Part shown: in pieces, positions 27,190 through 37,245 of the stretch
Position numbering within the stretch: position 1 is the first letter of the stretch
Layout: each line of letters opens with the position of its first letter
Position numbers and translations under genes: made by a program
Notes under the pieces: generated by a model
Databases searched by the model: none
What the model was told of the DNA's origin: nothing
What the model saw: only the letters and a program-made list of their open reading frames with translations
Assembly (NCBI GenBank): GCA_964522525.1
Contig: CAZFWG010000010.1
Location: forward strand, 21,254 to 85,253
Direction of reading: 5' to 3'
From: CAYUYV01 sp964522525
GTDB taxonomy: Bacteria; Pseudomonadota; Alphaproteobacteria; JAJFIK01
Length of the DNA: 64,000 nucleotides

Positions 27190-28143
27190 TCAGGGCAGGA
27201 CAGCCTGGGCGAGGCGACGGCAGATGTCGTCGAGCTGTTCCAGAGTGGAATAGGTGATGCGCACATCACCGCCCTCGGGACCGCGAAACTCGATATTGAT
27301 CGGCAAGCCAAGGGCGTTCGACACATTGCGTTCAAGAGCCAGTGTATCCGCATCCTTTTCCTGATCGACCGGGCCCGTACTTTTTTTGGCAGTCTTGCCC
27401 TTTGATTTTTCCGGGGTCTTATCGCTGTCGTCGTCCGCCGCGCGCCTGACCAATGCCTCGGTCTGACGAACATTCAAGCTCTTGGCCACGATTTCCTTGG
27501 CGAACTCTTCCGCATCATCGCATCCGACCAAGGCCCGGGCATGGCCGGCCGACAACTCACCCGTCTTCACGAGTTCCTGGACCGGATCCGCCAAAGTCAA
27601 AAGTCGCGTCATGTTGGCGACGTGGCTGCGGCTTTTACCGATCAGTTTCGACAACTGGTCCTGGGTATATTTGAACCGCTGCATCAGCGTCTGGTAGCCG
27701 GACGCCTCTTCGATGGCATTAAGATCAGCCCGCTGAATATTTTCGACCAGCCCGATCTCAAGGACTTCCGAATCGCTGAGATCCTTGACGATGACCGGCA
27801 CCGTATGGCGCTGCGCCTTCTGCGCGGCGCGCCAACGGCGTTCCCCGGCGACAATCTCAAAATTGTTGGAATCGCCAGCCTTGGGCCGAACGATAATGGG
27901 CTGAAGCACCCCACGTTCGCGAATGGATTGGGAAAGCTCCTCGAGTTCTTCTTCCTTGAAGTAGCGGCGCGGCTGATGGGGATTGGGATGCAGAAACTCA
28001 ATCGGCACATCACGGAGACCCCGCTGGCGATCACCGCCACCACCGCTTCCGCGCGCGGTCTGTGATGAGGTGCTGCTGCCCGCATCGCCCAAAAGCGCCT
28101 GGAGCCCGCGGCCCAGTCCCCGTTGTTTGGAATCTTCTGCCAT
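27190..28143 (-). CDS. parB: Chromosome-partitioning protein ParB
   Basis: 317 residues. The N-terminus GLGRGLQALLGD binds ParA. The CTPase domain has IVAGERRWRAAQKAQRHTVPV (the C-box GERRxR), and the helix-turn-helix DNA-binding domain includes YTQDQLSKLIGKSRSHVANMTRLL. The C-terminal dimerisation helix contains TLEQLDDICRRL. It loads on parS (one site at 29790-29805) and spreads as a CTP-dependent clamp. It is downstream of parA in the same operon (55-base gap). Confidence 0.97.
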   Translation of the reverse strand: MAEDSKQRGLGRGLQALLGDAGSSTSSQTARGSGGGGDRQRGLRDVPIEFLHPNPHQPRRYFKEEELEELSQSIRERGVLQPIIVRPKAGDSNNFEIVAGERRWRAAQKAQRHTVPVIVKDLSDSEVLEIGLVENIQRADLNAIEEASGYQTLMQRFKYTQDQLSKLIGKSRSHVANMTRLLTLADPVQELVKTGELSAGHARALVGCDDAEEFAKEIVAKSLNVRQTEALVRRAADDDSDKTPEKSKGKTAKKSTGPVDQEKDADTLALERNVSNALGLPINIEFRGPEGGDVRITYSTLEQLDDICRRLAQAVLP

Positions 28144-28198
28144 CTAGTTCCTCCGCCCCAGGACGATTATTCCCGGAGGTTCCGTTAGTCCGATATCG

Positions 28199-29134
28199 TC
28201 ATGCCGCCGAGACAAGACGTTCCCGTTGGATCATCTCGCGGGCCAGGCGGATATAGGCCTGGCTTCCGGCGCATTTGTGATCGTAGAGCAATGCGGGTTT
28301 GCCATGGGACGGCGCCTCGGAGATCCGAACGTTGCGCGGAATGATCGTCTCATAGACCGTCGCGCCCATATGCTCCCTCACATCGCTGGCCACCTGTTCG
28401 GAGAGATTGTTGCGCTTGTCGAACATGGTCAGGACGATTCCCTGAATATCCAGATCCGGGTTGAGGCTTCCTTTCACCAGATCGATCGTGCGGATCAACT
28501 GGCTCAATCCTTCCAGCGCGAAAAACTCGCACTGCAGGGGAACAAGCACCGCGTCGCCTGCGGTCATTGCATTGATCGTCAGAAGATTGAGCGATGGCGG
28601 GCAATCGACCAGGATATAGTGATAGGGAGACGGCCCGAAATCGGACGCGCTCGACGCTTCACCGGGCCTTCCGGTCTCCGAAAGAAATTCGACCAGCGCA
28701 TCGCGCAGCCGGAACGAGCGTCGTTCGACACCGATCAGTTCAAGCTCCGCGCCGGACAGATCGACGGTGGACGGCACGATATCGAGACCGGGAATGCGCG
28801 TATGGACAATGGCGCGGCTGATCGGTTGGGACTCCGCCATGATCTCATAGGTCGTGACCCGGCGATCATCACGGGAAATGCCCAAACCCGTCGAGGCGTT
28901 GCCTTGAGGATCCATGTCGATGATCAGTGTGCGTCGTTCAACCGCGGCGAGGGCGGTTCCCAGATTGATTGCCGTCGTGGTCTTGCCAACGCCGCCTTTC
29001 TGATTGGCGATGACAAAGACACGTGTCTTATGGGGAACGGCCACATCCTTCTGGACAGGCGCGTCCTCCTTGACGATCTCGTCGTCACTCGGTTGATCAA
29101 TGCCTTGAGGCTGATCGGCGATGTCTTCCGTCAT
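28199..29134 (-). CDS. parA: Chromosome-partitioning ATPase ParA
   Basis: 311 residues with a roughly 37-residue acidic N-terminal extension (MTEDIADQPQGIDQPSDDEI). The deviant Walker A is QKGGVGKTTTAINLG; Walker B region is YILVDCPPSLNLL. IDMDPQGNASTGLGI is the A' motif. It forms the nucleoid-bound gradient that moves ParB-parS complexes. Gene order rsmG-parA-parB is the classic origin-proximal block. Confidence 0.97.
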   Translation of the reverse strand: MTEDIADQPQGIDQPSDDEIVKEDAPVQKDVAVPHKTRVFVIANQKGGVGKTTTAINLGTALAAVERRTLIIDMDPQGNASTGLGISRDDRRVTTYEIMAESQPISRAIVHTRIPGLDIVPSTVDLSGAELELIGVERRSFRLRDALVEFLSETGRPGEASSASDFGPSPYHYILVDCPPSLNLLTINAMTAGDAVLVPLQCEFFALEGLSQLIRTIDLVKGSLNPDLDIQGIVLTMFDKRNNLSEQVASDVREHMGATVYETIIPRNVRISEAPSHGKPALLYDHKCAGSQAYIRLAREMIQRERLVSAA

Positions 29135-29195
29135 GGCTGCCTACCCCTGAAGACGCATGGAACTCCTTGTTCCCATACGCGCGATTCGTACCTGA

Positions 29196-29870
29196 TCAGT
29201 ATTGTCTTCCGTTCCGATCCGATCCGGGTGTGATCTCTGTCAGACGTAAAATACGTCCCTCCGGCGCCGTCTGGCTCACCACTGTCTCAGATTGGAATCT
29301 CCACCATTCGGCGGCTGCGGTCAATTCGGCCTGGTGGTTTTGGCCTTTGAAAACCATCAAGGCACCGTCGCGACCCAGAAAACCAAATCCATAGTCGATC
29401 AGTTTCCGGAGCGGCGCGCAGGCTCTGGCTGTGACCACCGCGCATTCCCAAGGCTTCAACTGTTCCACACGGTCATGATGGATCTGGGCCCGAGCTTTCG
29501 TTCTTGAAATGATATCCATCAAGAAGGCAGCTTTACGACCATCGCTTTCCACCAAGTGGACCGGTGGGCCATCTTCCAACGCCGACAGGATTCCGAGAAC
29601 CAGCCCCGGAAAGCCGGCGCCACTTCCGATGTCGAGAATCGGCCCTTGAGAAGATCTTACCATAGGCCAGAGCTGGGCGGAGTCCCAGATATGCCGTGTC
29701 CAGATATGGGGAATGGTCGCCGGTCCGATGAGATTGATCCGCCGCTGCCACTGCACAAGGCGGGAGACATAGAGCTCCAACGCAGCGAGTGTTTCACGTG
29801 AAACAACGCCGCAAGACTCCAATCCCGCGCATTCCTCGGTCGTCGGCTTTGGAACCTCAAGCGACGTCAC
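29196..29870 (-). CDS. rsmG: 16S rRNA m7G527 methyltransferase RsmG (GidB)
   Basis: 224 residues. It methylates G527 of 16S rRNA. The SAM-binding motif is DIGSGAGFPGLVLGIL. The N-terminal helix WQRRINLIGPATIPHIWTRHIWDSAQL is the family signature. The parS site lies within codons for VSRET near residue 25. The gene overlaps mnmG by 14 bases and is upstream of parA, which starts 61 bases after its stop. Confidence 0.96.
   Translation of the reverse strand: MTSLEVPKPTTEECAGLESCGVVSRETLAALELYVSRLVQWQRRINLIGPATIPHIWTRHIWDSAQLWPMVRSSQGPILDIGSGAGFPGLVLGILSALEDGPPVHLVESDGRKAAFLMDIISRTKARAQIHHDRVEQLKPWECAVVTARACAPLRKLIDYGFGFLGRDGALMVFKGQNHQAELTAAAEWWRFQSETVVSQTAPEGRILRLTEITPGSDRNGRQY
29790..29805. 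other. parS: parS centromere site inside rsmG
   Basis: The 16-base palindrome TGTTTCACGTGAAACA is a perfect match to the bacterial parS consensus. It is embedded in the 5' part of rsmG, about 0.65 kb upstream of parA. ParB should nucleate here. This is the only perfect copy I found in the window. Confidence 0.97.
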
Positions 29871-31728
29871 GGCATGACGCCCTGTCTTTCGTCCGCTTCA
29901 CATAACTTAGAAGAAGCGTCAGGGCAGCCGGTGTCATACCCTCAATTCGACCGGCCTGACCAATGGTGGCCGGTTGGGCTTGTGACAGCTTCTCTCGGAT
30001 CTCCGTCGAAAGCCCCGTGATTGCTCCGTAGTCCAAGCGATCGGGAAGCTCCAAGCCTTCGTCTTTCTGAAACGCTTCAATGTCGGCCCGCTGACGATCC
30101 AGGTATCCGGCATAAAGGGCATCAATCTCCAACTGTTCGACAATTGCCGCCGGGATACTGTCGAGCTCCGGCCAGATCTTTTTTAGGTGGCCAAACCCGA
30201 TGGTCGGATAAGCGAGAAGATCCAATACCGACCGGCGAACGCCATCTTGATTGATCGTCAACCCATGGCGCGCGGCTTCATTGGGGGTCAATTGGAGCTG
30301 ACCGGCGAGGGCGCGCGCTTCAAACAAAGCCTCTCTCTTGCCCCTGAACTGACATGCCCGTTCGGTCCCTACACAGCCCCAGACTTGACCAATCTCGGTC
30401 AACCGCTGATCCGCATTGTCCGCCCTCAAGGTCAATCGATATTCGGCCCGGGACGTAAACATCCGATAGGGTTCGACTACACCCCGTGTCACCAGGTCAT
30501 CGATCATGACTCCGATATAGGCCTGGGACCGATCCAGCGATACCGGATCCTGACCACCGATCAGCCGCACCGCATTGATGCCTGCCATGAGACCCTGGGC
30601 CGCCGCCTCCTCATAACCCGTGGTACCATTGATCTGGCCCGCCAGAAACAATCCCGGCAGCGCCTTGACTTCCAGACTTGGCCTCAGATCGCGGGGATCG
30701 ACATAGTCATATTCGATGGCATAGCCAGGCCGCAGGATCTCGACCTTCTCTAGTCCGGGGATGGTTCGAACAAACTGATCCTGAATCTCTTCCGGCAGAC
30801 AGGTCGAAATACCATTCGGATAAACCGTGGGGTCTTCAAGACCTTCGGGCTCCAGGAATATCTGATGGCTGTCCTTATCGGCGAAGCGCACGACCTTGTC
30901 CTCCAGGGACGGACAATAGCGCGGTCCCTGCCCGTCAATCCGGCCGGCGTAAACGGCAGATTCGCCGAGATGCTCCGCCACGATCCGGTGCGTCTCCACC
31001 GTCGTCCCAGTGATATGACACGGGATCTGCGGTGTCGTAATCCGCTCCGTCAGAAAGGAAAACGGCACCGGCGGATTGTCTCCTGGCTGTTCCTCAAGGC
31101 GCTCCCACTGAATTGTTCGTCCGTCCAGCCGCGGTGGCGTTCCGGTCTTCAGCCGCCCCATGGTGAGCCCGAGCCCGTAAAGTCGATCCGACAAGCCGAC
31201 GGCCGGCGCTTCCCCGACGCGTCCCGCCGGAATTCGCTGGTCCCCGATATGGATGATGCCCTTCAGGAAAGTTCCAGTCGTGAGCACCACCGCGCCCGCG
31301 GTGATCTCCCGGCCATCCTCAAGAACGACACCGACCGCGCGACCATCCTTTACTAGGATGTCCTCAACGGCGCCCGCAACGAGGGTCAGACAACCCTGAT
31401 CGGCCAGAGCCGCCTGCATCGCTTTGCGATAAAGGGCCCGATCCGCCTGTGCACGGGGACCGCGAACCGCTGGACCCTTTTTTCGATTCAGAAGCCGAAA
31501 CTGGATCCCCGCCGCGTCGGCCGCCCGACCCATCAGACCATCCAGGGCATCGATCTCCCGAACCAGATGGCCTTTGCCCAATCCACCTATCGCTGGATTG
31601 CACGACATCTCGCCAATGGTCTCGAGCTTATGCGTGACCAGACAGGTTCGCGCGCCCAGGCGCGCTGCGGCAGCGGCCGCCTCGCACCCCGCATGTCCTC
31701 CACCGATGACCACGATATCGGTTTTCAT
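29857..31728 (-). CDS. mnmG: tRNA uridine-34 5-carboxymethylaminomethyl modification enzyme MnmG (GidA)
   Basis: 623 residues, usual length. The FAD-binding dinucleotide motif is VIGGGHAGCEAAAAAARLG. MSCNPAIGGLGKGHLVREIDALDG is the first family signature, and GQINGTTGYEEAAAQGLMAG is the second. With MnmE it installs the cmnm5 group at U34 of certain tRNAs. It lies downstream of mnmE (gap-disrupted) and overlaps rsmG by 14 bases. Confidence 0.97.
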   Translation of the reverse strand: MKTDIVVIGGGHAGCEAAAAAARLGARTCLVTHKLETIGEMSCNPAIGGLGKGHLVREIDALDGLMGRAADAAGIQFRLLNRKKGPAVRGPRAQADRALYRKAMQAALADQGCLTLVAGAVEDILVKDGRAVGVVLEDGREITAGAVVLTTGTFLKGIIHIGDQRIPAGRVGEAPAVGLSDRLYGLGLTMGRLKTGTPPRLDGRTIQWERLEEQPGDNPPVPFSFLTERITTPQIPCHITGTTVETHRIVAEHLGESAVYAGRIDGQGPRYCPSLEDKVVRFADKDSHQIFLEPEGLEDPTVYPNGISTCLPEEIQDQFVRTIPGLEKVEILRPGYAIEYDYVDPRDLRPSLEVKALPGLFLAGQINGTTGYEEAAAQGLMAGINAVRLIGGQDPVSLDRSQAYIGVMIDDLVTRGVVEPYRMFTSRAEYRLTLRADNADQRLTEIGQVWGCVGTERACQFRGKREALFEARALAGQLQLTPNEAARHGLTINQDGVRRSVLDLLAYPTIGFGHLKKIWPELDSIPAAIVEQLEIDALYAGYLDRQRADIEAFQKDEGLELPDRLDYGAITGLSTEIREKLSQAQPATIGQAGRIEGMTPAALTLLLSYVKRTKDRASCRDVA

Positions 31729-31864
31729 CGCGCACTATCCTTCATGCATTACGGAACCGACGGTGCATGCAGGGTGACGACCCATACCGCCGGCGGTCCG
31801 ACCTCTCAGAGTATTTGGAAGATAAAATAGTGCGATGATTCAAAATGAGCCAGGGCTTTGACTC

Positions 31865-31964
31865 NNNNNNNNNNNNNNNNNNNNNNNNNNNNNNNNNNNN
31901 NNNNNNNNNNNNNNNNNNNNNNNNNNNNNNNNNNNNNNNNNNNNNNNNNNNNNNNNNNNNNNNN
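31865..31964. other. Scaffold gap (100 N) covering the mnmE 3' end
   Basis: Exactly 100 N, with unrelated flanks. To its right mnmE stops at about codon 397 of about 445. To its left (31729-31864) is mnmG upstream sequence in which I can recognise no mnmE C-terminus. So roughly 150 bases of coding sequence are missing and the gap size is nominal. Confidence 0.9.
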
Positions 31965-33155
31965 GGTGATCAGACTGCCGGCCAATGACCCATCCGCATC
32001 TGCAATCCGCCGGCTCAAACCGTCAACAAGATCGCCCATGCCACCATCATCCAATGCCGAAATGCTCAAGACGCTTTCAGCTCCACGGGCATTGGCAGGT
32101 TCTAATTTCCGAGATATCGCCGCCAGGATTTCCTGACTCCGAGAGCCCGAAAGCAGATCGGTCTTGTTCAAGACAACAAGATCTCCCTGCCGCCAATGAT
32201 CGAGGGCCAGCGTCTCGAGAGGATCAGTGGATTCCCCATCCAGAACGATCATGCGCAGATCTGCTCCAGCGGCACTCTTGATCGCGCGCCGCATGCCTTC
32301 CCGTTCAATCACCTGGTCACTCACCCGCAGCCCCGCGGTATCGGCAATTCGAACCGGATGACCCTTCAGATCCAAGGCCACTTCCAGAACATCCCGAGTG
32401 GTTCCGGGCTCCTGAGAGGTGATGGCCACATCCCGTCGGGCCAGCGCATTGAGCAAGGTGGACTTGCCGGCATTCGGAACACCCAACAAGGTCACGAGAT
32501 ATCCGTCGCGCAATCGCTCACCCCGGCGACCATCCGCAAGCTGAGCCTCGATCTCCTTAATGAGTTCCCCAAGGCCTCCCGCCATGGACTCGAAGACCTT
32601 GTCCGGCGCATCCCCTTCATCGGGAAAGTCCATCTCCGCTTCCCCATGGGCCAAAAGTCGGATCAGCCGATCCCGCCAATTCTCAATCTGGTGGCCCAAG
32701 GCCCCTTCCGTTTGGCGGACGGCCTGACGTCGCTGCGCCTCCGTCTCGGAATGAATGAGATCGTAAATTCCTTCCGCCTGGGTCAGATCCAATTTGCCGT
32801 TAAGAACGGCCCGCCGGGTGAATTCTCCCGGTTCCGCCGGACGCAGTCCGGGCACGGAACTCAACGCCCCCATGATCCCATCGACCGCCCCCCGGCCGCC
32901 ATGTCCTTGGATCTCGGCACAGTCTTCACCGGTAAAACTCGCTGGTCCCGGAAACCACAAGACCAGGCCCTGATCGAGAAGATCTCCAGATGACGGCTCG
33001 ATGATCCTTGCAAGTTTCGCCATGCGGGCCGGTGGCAGATCGTGACCGGTCAGTGTCTGAAGAGCAGAACCAGCCTGAGGGCCTGAGATCCGGATCACGG
33101 CAACACCGGCCAGACCACTGCCACTGGACAAAGCGAAGATCGTGTCATCGGCCAT
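31965..33155 (-). CDS. mnmE: tRNA modification GTPase MnmE (C-terminus lost in scaffold gap)
   Basis: 397 residues visible from ATG 33155 (MADDTIFALSSGSGLAGVAV). The N-terminal tetrahydrofolate-binding domain has EIQGHGG and EFTRRAVLNGKLDLTQAEG. The inserted G domain has G1 GVPNAGKST, G2 QEPGTTRD, G3 DTAG and G4 NKTD. The conserved C-terminal FCIGK segment is not visible and should lie in the gap. It works with MnmG on tRNA U34. It is divergent from the YyaL-like gene with a 100-base shared upstream region. Confidence 0.95.
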
Positions 33156-33255
33156 GGCATTCTTCCTCATCTCGGGCCAAAGTGCAGCGGATAAACCTGG
33201 CATCCAATGCCGCGTTTCATTTGTCTGGTTCTTTTGCCACGGCCGGAGGGAGCCC

Positions 33256-35301
33256 ATGACCGCCGCTGAAAATCTTCTGGCTCGGGAAACGAGCCCGTAT
33301 CTGCTTCAGCACAAGGACAATCCGGTCCATTGGCGACCCTGGGGCCCCGAAGCCCTCGCCGAAGCCAAGGCTCTCAATCGACCGATCCTTTTGTCCATCG
33401 GCTACGCGGCCTGTCATTGGTGCCATGTCATGGCCCATGAAAGTTTCGAGGACCCCGAAACCGCCGACGTGATGAACGCGCTCTACATCAATATCAAGGT
33501 GGACCGCGAAGAACGCCCGGACATCGACGCCATTTATATGGCCGCTCTCCAGCTCATGAACATCCCCGGCGGTTGGCCATTGACCATGTTTCTTACCCCA
33601 GACGGGGAACCCTTTTGGGGCGGCACGTATTTCCCGAACCAGCCGAGACATGGCCAACCGAGTTTTATCGCCGTCCTCCACCGGATCAGCGAAATCTATC
33701 ATACGGCCCCGGACCAGATCGCCAGCAGCCGCGAAGCCCTAACCGCCGGCCTCGCCCAACTGTCAAAGCCTGGCATGGAAGACCGTTTGTCCCCGGACGA
33801 GCTTAACGCCACAGCCGATGCCGCCCTCGACATGGTGGATCGGGTCAATGGCGGTTTTGGCGGCGCGCCGAAATTTCCCCAGACCGGTCTTTTGGATCTG
33901 CTCTGGCGCACCCACCGCCGCAAGACCCATGAAGCCGCGAAAGCAGCCGTGGGCCTAAGTCTGACCACCATGGCCCAAGGCGGAATCTACGATCACCTGG
34001 CTGGCGGCTTCGCCCGATATACGGTGGATGAGGCTTGGCTCGTTCCGCATTTTGAAAAGATGCTCTACGACAATGCCCAGATCATCGAGACCATGGTCGC
34101 GGTCTGGCGGGAAACGCGCGATCCCCTTCTGGCCCAAAGGATCAGCGAAACCGCGGACTGGGTGTTGGAGGACATGGTCGCGGAGGGTGGCGGGTTCGCC
34201 GCCTCCTATGACGCGGACTCTGACGGCGAGGAAGGTAAATTCTATGTCTGGACCGTCGAGGAAATCGACCAGCTCCTTTCCGCCGAAGATGCCGCGCTTT
34301 TCAAGGAAGCCTATGACGTTCAACCGGGCGGTAATTGGGAAGGCGTAACGATCCTGAACCGGTTAGGGCGCCCTTCGCTTGCCGATCCGGAAACCGAACG
34401 CCGACTGGCCGACCTGCGCGCGACCCTGATGAATGAACGGGCCAAACGCACCGCACCTGCATGGGATGACAAGGTCCTTACTGACTGGAACGGCTTGATG
34501 ATTGCAGCCCTGGCCGAAGCCGCCATGGCCTTTGACCATCCCCGTTGGCTTGCGGGCGCCAAAACCGCATTCGATTTTGTGACGACACGGATGAGTGATG
34601 GAGACCACCTCTTCCACAGTTGGCGCCTGGGCCAGGCCCGCCACCCGGCCATGGTCGACGGCTATGCCAATATGGCTCGCGCCGCCATCGTTCTTTATGA
34701 GGCCACGACGGATCCCCAATTCCTGGAAGCGGCCAAGACATGGACCGCCACCCTCAATGGTCATTTCTGGGATACCGAAGGCGGCGGTTATTTCTATACG
34801 GCCGATACGGCGGAAGCCCTGATCGTCCGTACCCGTAACGCTTATGACAACGCGATCCCGAATGCCAATGGCGTCATGGTCGAGGTGCTCGCCAAACTTT
34901 TCCACCTCACGGGCCATGCGGCCTACCGGGATCGTGCCGACGCCCTCCTCGCCGCCTTTGCCCATGACGCAAAACGGGCACCCCTCGCCATGGCCAGTCT
35001 GTGGAACGGATTCGATACGCTCCTGCACGCAACGCAAATCGTGATCGTTGCGCCGCCGAACCATCCTGCTCTGCCCAATCTGCGGCGCGCCATCTGGACC
35101 AGCCCGGTTCCCACCCGCGTCCTCCTCACCGTCGCCCCCGGAACGATCCTGCCCGCCGATCACCCTGCGGCCGGCAAGACGGATGGCGAAACGGATCCCC
35201 AAGTCTTTATTTGTCGGGGCACGCTTTGTTCGGCGCCGTTGAAAGACCCCGATGCCATCGCCGCCGCCTTGGCCCGCACCCCGCCAGCGGGAACGGCATA
35301 A
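33256..35301 (+). CDS. Thioredoxin-domain protein of the YyaL/SPATA20 family
   Basis: 681 residues from ATG 33256 (SD CGGAGGG). The N-terminal thioredoxin-like domain has the redox motif SIGYAACHWCHVMAHESFED with CHWC at about residues 53-56. NIKVDREERPDIDAIYM and GGWPLTMFLTPDGEPF continue it. The rest is an alpha/alpha toroid like glycoside hydrolases (FVWT VEEID region, HSWRLGQARHPAMVDGYANM). Function in bacteria is undefined. Family length about 680 residues fits. Confidence 0.92.
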   Translation: MTAAENLLARETSPYLLQHKDNPVHWRPWGPEALAEAKALNRPILLSIGYAACHWCHVMAHESFEDPETADVMNALYINIKVDREERPDIDAIYMAALQLMNIPGGWPLTMFLTPDGEPFWGGTYFPNQPRHGQPSFIAVLHRISEIYHTAPDQIASSREALTAGLAQLSKPGMEDRLSPDELNATADAALDMVDRVNGGFGGAPKFPQTGLLDLLWRTHRRKTHEAAKAAVGLSLTTMAQGGIYDHLAGGFARYTVDEAWLVPHFEKMLYDNAQIIETMVAVWRETRDPLLAQRISETADWVLEDMVAEGGGFAASYDADSDGEEGKFYVWTVEEIDQLLSAEDAALFKEAYDVQPGGNWEGVTILNRLGRPSLADPETERRLADLRATLMNERAKRTAPAWDDKVLTDWNGLMIAALAEAAMAFDHPRWLAGAKTAFDFVTTRMSDGDHLFHSWRLGQARHPAMVDGYANMARAAIVLYEATTDPQFLEAAKTWTATLNGHFWDTEGGGYFYTADTAEALIVRTRNAYDNAIPNANGVMVEVLAKLFHLTGHAAYRDRADALLAAFAHDAKRAPLAMASLWNGFDTLLHATQIVIVAPPNHPALPNLRRAIWTSPVPTRVLLTVAPGTILPADHPAAGKTDGETDPQVFICRGTLCSAPLKDPDAIAAALARTPPAGTA

Positions 35302-35393
35302 CCATTGTTGCGGCGGCGCAGGCCTGCCATGATCCCCATCCAATCACGCCCCAAGTCTCCATTCCGGAGCCGTAACAACAAAGGGAGCATCCA

Positions 35394-36092
35394 GTGACCG
35401 GAACCGAAATCACGATTGACGGACCCGACGGATCCTTCATGGGCTATCTGTCCGCGCCCGCGTCCGGAAAGGGACCCGGTGTCGTCGTCATCCAGGAGAT
35501 TTTCGGCGTCAACAAACCCATGCGCCTCATCTGCGACGGCCTGGCCGCCGAAGGTTTTGTCGCTCTGTGTCCGGACCTTTTTTGGCGCATCGAACCCGGC
35601 ATTCAGCTTACCGACAAAACGGAAGAGGAATGGAAGCAGGCCTTCGATCTCTTCGGCAAATTCGATCCGGATGCGGGCGTCAAGGATATCGGCACCACCA
35701 TCACCCATCTGCGCGGTGTCGACGGGGTCAACGGCAAGGTCGGGTCCATCGGCTACTGCCTTGGCGGCCTCCTCGCCTATCTCACCGCGGCACGGACCGA
35801 TTGCGATGCGTCCGTCGGTTATTACGGCGTCGGCATCCAGGACCGCCTCGATGAGCAATCGAATATCAGCCGGCCGCTGCTTCTCCATGTGGCGGAGAAA
35901 GACGAATTCGTTCCCCCGGAAGCCCAGACCAAGGTCAAGGACGGCCTCGCCGCCAACACCAATGTGACCATTCACAGCTATGCGGGTCTTGATCACGCCT
36001 TCGCGCGGCCGGGCGGCCAGCATTACGACGAGACGGGCGCCAACCTTGCCAATCAGCGCACCGATGAATTCCTCCATGCCCATCTGGGGTGA
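35394..36092 (+). CDS. Dienelactone hydrolase family protein
   Basis: 232 residues, GTG start with SD AGGGAG nine bases upstream. The alpha/beta hydrolase catalytic triad is C122 (GSIGYCLGGLLAY), D170 (VAEKDEFVPP) and H201 (AGLDHAFARPGG). E36 (VVIQEIFGVN) is the conserved partner of the cysteine. Although named after dienelactone hydrolysis, substrates of this subgroup vary widely. It overlaps the quinone reductase gene by four bases (GTGA). Confidence 0.93.
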   Translation: MTGTEITIDGPDGSFMGYLSAPASGKGPGVVVIQEIFGVNKPMRLICDGLAAEGFVALCPDLFWRIEPGIQLTDKTEEEWKQAFDLFGKFDPDAGVKDIGTTITHLRGVDGVNGKVGSIGYCLGGLLAYLTAARTDCDASVGYYGVGIQDRLDEQSNISRPLLLHVAEKDEFVPPEAQTKVKDGLAANTNVTIHSYAGLDHAFARPGGQHYDETGANLANQRTDEFLHAHLG

Positions 36093-37087
36093 CCATGACT
36101 GATGCGACCATAAAGGTCGGGGCGATCGAAATTCGCCAGACCGGTGGCCCCGAAGTGATGACCTGGACCGAGCGGGATCTGCCCCCGCCCGGCCCCGGCC
36201 AAGTCCGGGTGCGCCATACCGCAATCGGGATCAACTATATTGATACCTATCACCGGTCCGGCCTCTATCCCGTTCCCTTGCCGAGCGGCATAGGGCTTGA
36301 GGCCGCCGGCGTGGTGGAAGCCCTTGGAGCCAATGTCAGCCATCTGACGGTTGGTGATCGGGTCGCCTATGGGACCGGTCCCCTCGGGGCCTATAGCGAA
36401 GCGCAAAATTGCGCCGCCGACCGGGTCGTCCGCCTGCCCCACGGAATTGATGATCACACGGGCGCCGCCATCATGCTCAAGGGCATGACCGTCCAATATC
36501 TCCTGCGCCGGACTCATGCGGTCAAGGCCGGCGAGACCATCCTCATTCACGCCGCCGCCGGCGGTGTCGGTCTGATCGCCTGTCAGTGGGCCCGCCATCT
36601 CGGCGCGACGGTTATCGGTACGGTGGGTACGGAAGAAAAGGCCGCGCTTGCCGCTGCCCATGGCTGTACCCATCCGATCCTCTATACCAAGGAAGATGTG
36701 GTGGAGCGGGTCCGCGCGTTGACCGACGGCGAAGGGGTGCCCGTTGTTTATGACGGCGTCGGCAAAGATACATGGGAGATGTCCCTCAACTGCCTCAAAC
36801 CCCGCGGACTGATGGTGAGTTTCGGCAACGCCTCCGGCGCGGTACCCCCGATCAGCCTGGCCGACCTCGCCGCCAAGGGTTCCTTGTTCGTCACCCGTCC
36901 GACCTTGTTCCACTACACGGCCACCACGGATGACTTGAAAGAAACCGCCGAGGATCTGTTTTTTGTCGTCATGAACGGCGCGGTCAAAATCCCAATCCAG
37001 CAAACCTATGCCTTGCGGGATGCCCAGGCTGCTCACCAGGATTTGGAAGGTCGACGCACGACCGGCGCCAGCCTGCTGTTGCCTTGA
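36089..37087 (+). CDS. Quinone oxidoreductase (zeta-crystallin-like MDR)
   Basis: About 332 residues. Start is GTG 36089 (overlapping the preceding stop) or ATG 36095. The catalytic domain has IGINYIDTYHRSGLYPVPLP, and the NADPH-binding motif is HAAAGGVGLIACQWARHLGA. It lacks structural zinc cysteines, as expected for the quinone reductase branch. It reduces quinones with NADPH. Co-transcribed with the dienelactone hydrolase. Confidence 0.93.
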   Translation: MTMTDATIKVGAIEIRQTGGPEVMTWTERDLPPPGPGQVRVRHTAIGINYIDTYHRSGLYPVPLPSGIGLEAAGVVEALGANVSHLTVGDRVAYGTGPLGAYSEAQNCAADRVVRLPHGIDDHTGAAIMLKGMTVQYLLRRTHAVKAGETILIHAAAGGVGLIACQWARHLGATVIGTVGTEEKAALAAAHGCTHPILYTKEDVVERVRALTDGEGVPVVYDGVGKDTWEMSLNCLKPRGLMVSFGNASGAVPPISLADLAAKGSLFVTRPTLFHYTATTDDLKETAEDLFFVVMNGAVKIPIQQTYALRDAQAAHQDLEGRRTTGASLLLP

Positions 37088-37245
37088 ACCCCGTTGTCGT
37101 TTCGGCCGCATCGCTTTGCAAAATCGGAGCGTCGGGTTTAACCCGCAATGGGTGACGCCCCTTACACGATCGAGCTATAGTGCCACCGGCATTTTTCGGC
37201 AAAGCGCGACCAGGCCGGTCGCTCATCATAGTGGGGGACCTATTG

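Noticed and set aside
29016..29029. 14-base palindrome AAGACACGTGTCTT inside parA as a second parS
   Set aside because: It shares only the central CACGTG with parS, and the flanks differ at most positions; it is better explained by coding for KTRVF.
31806..33257. mnmE read through the N run to a C-terminal VKALAHFESSHYFIFQIL
   Set aside because: The tail has no similarity to the MnmE C-terminus and depends on the arbitrary 100-N length.
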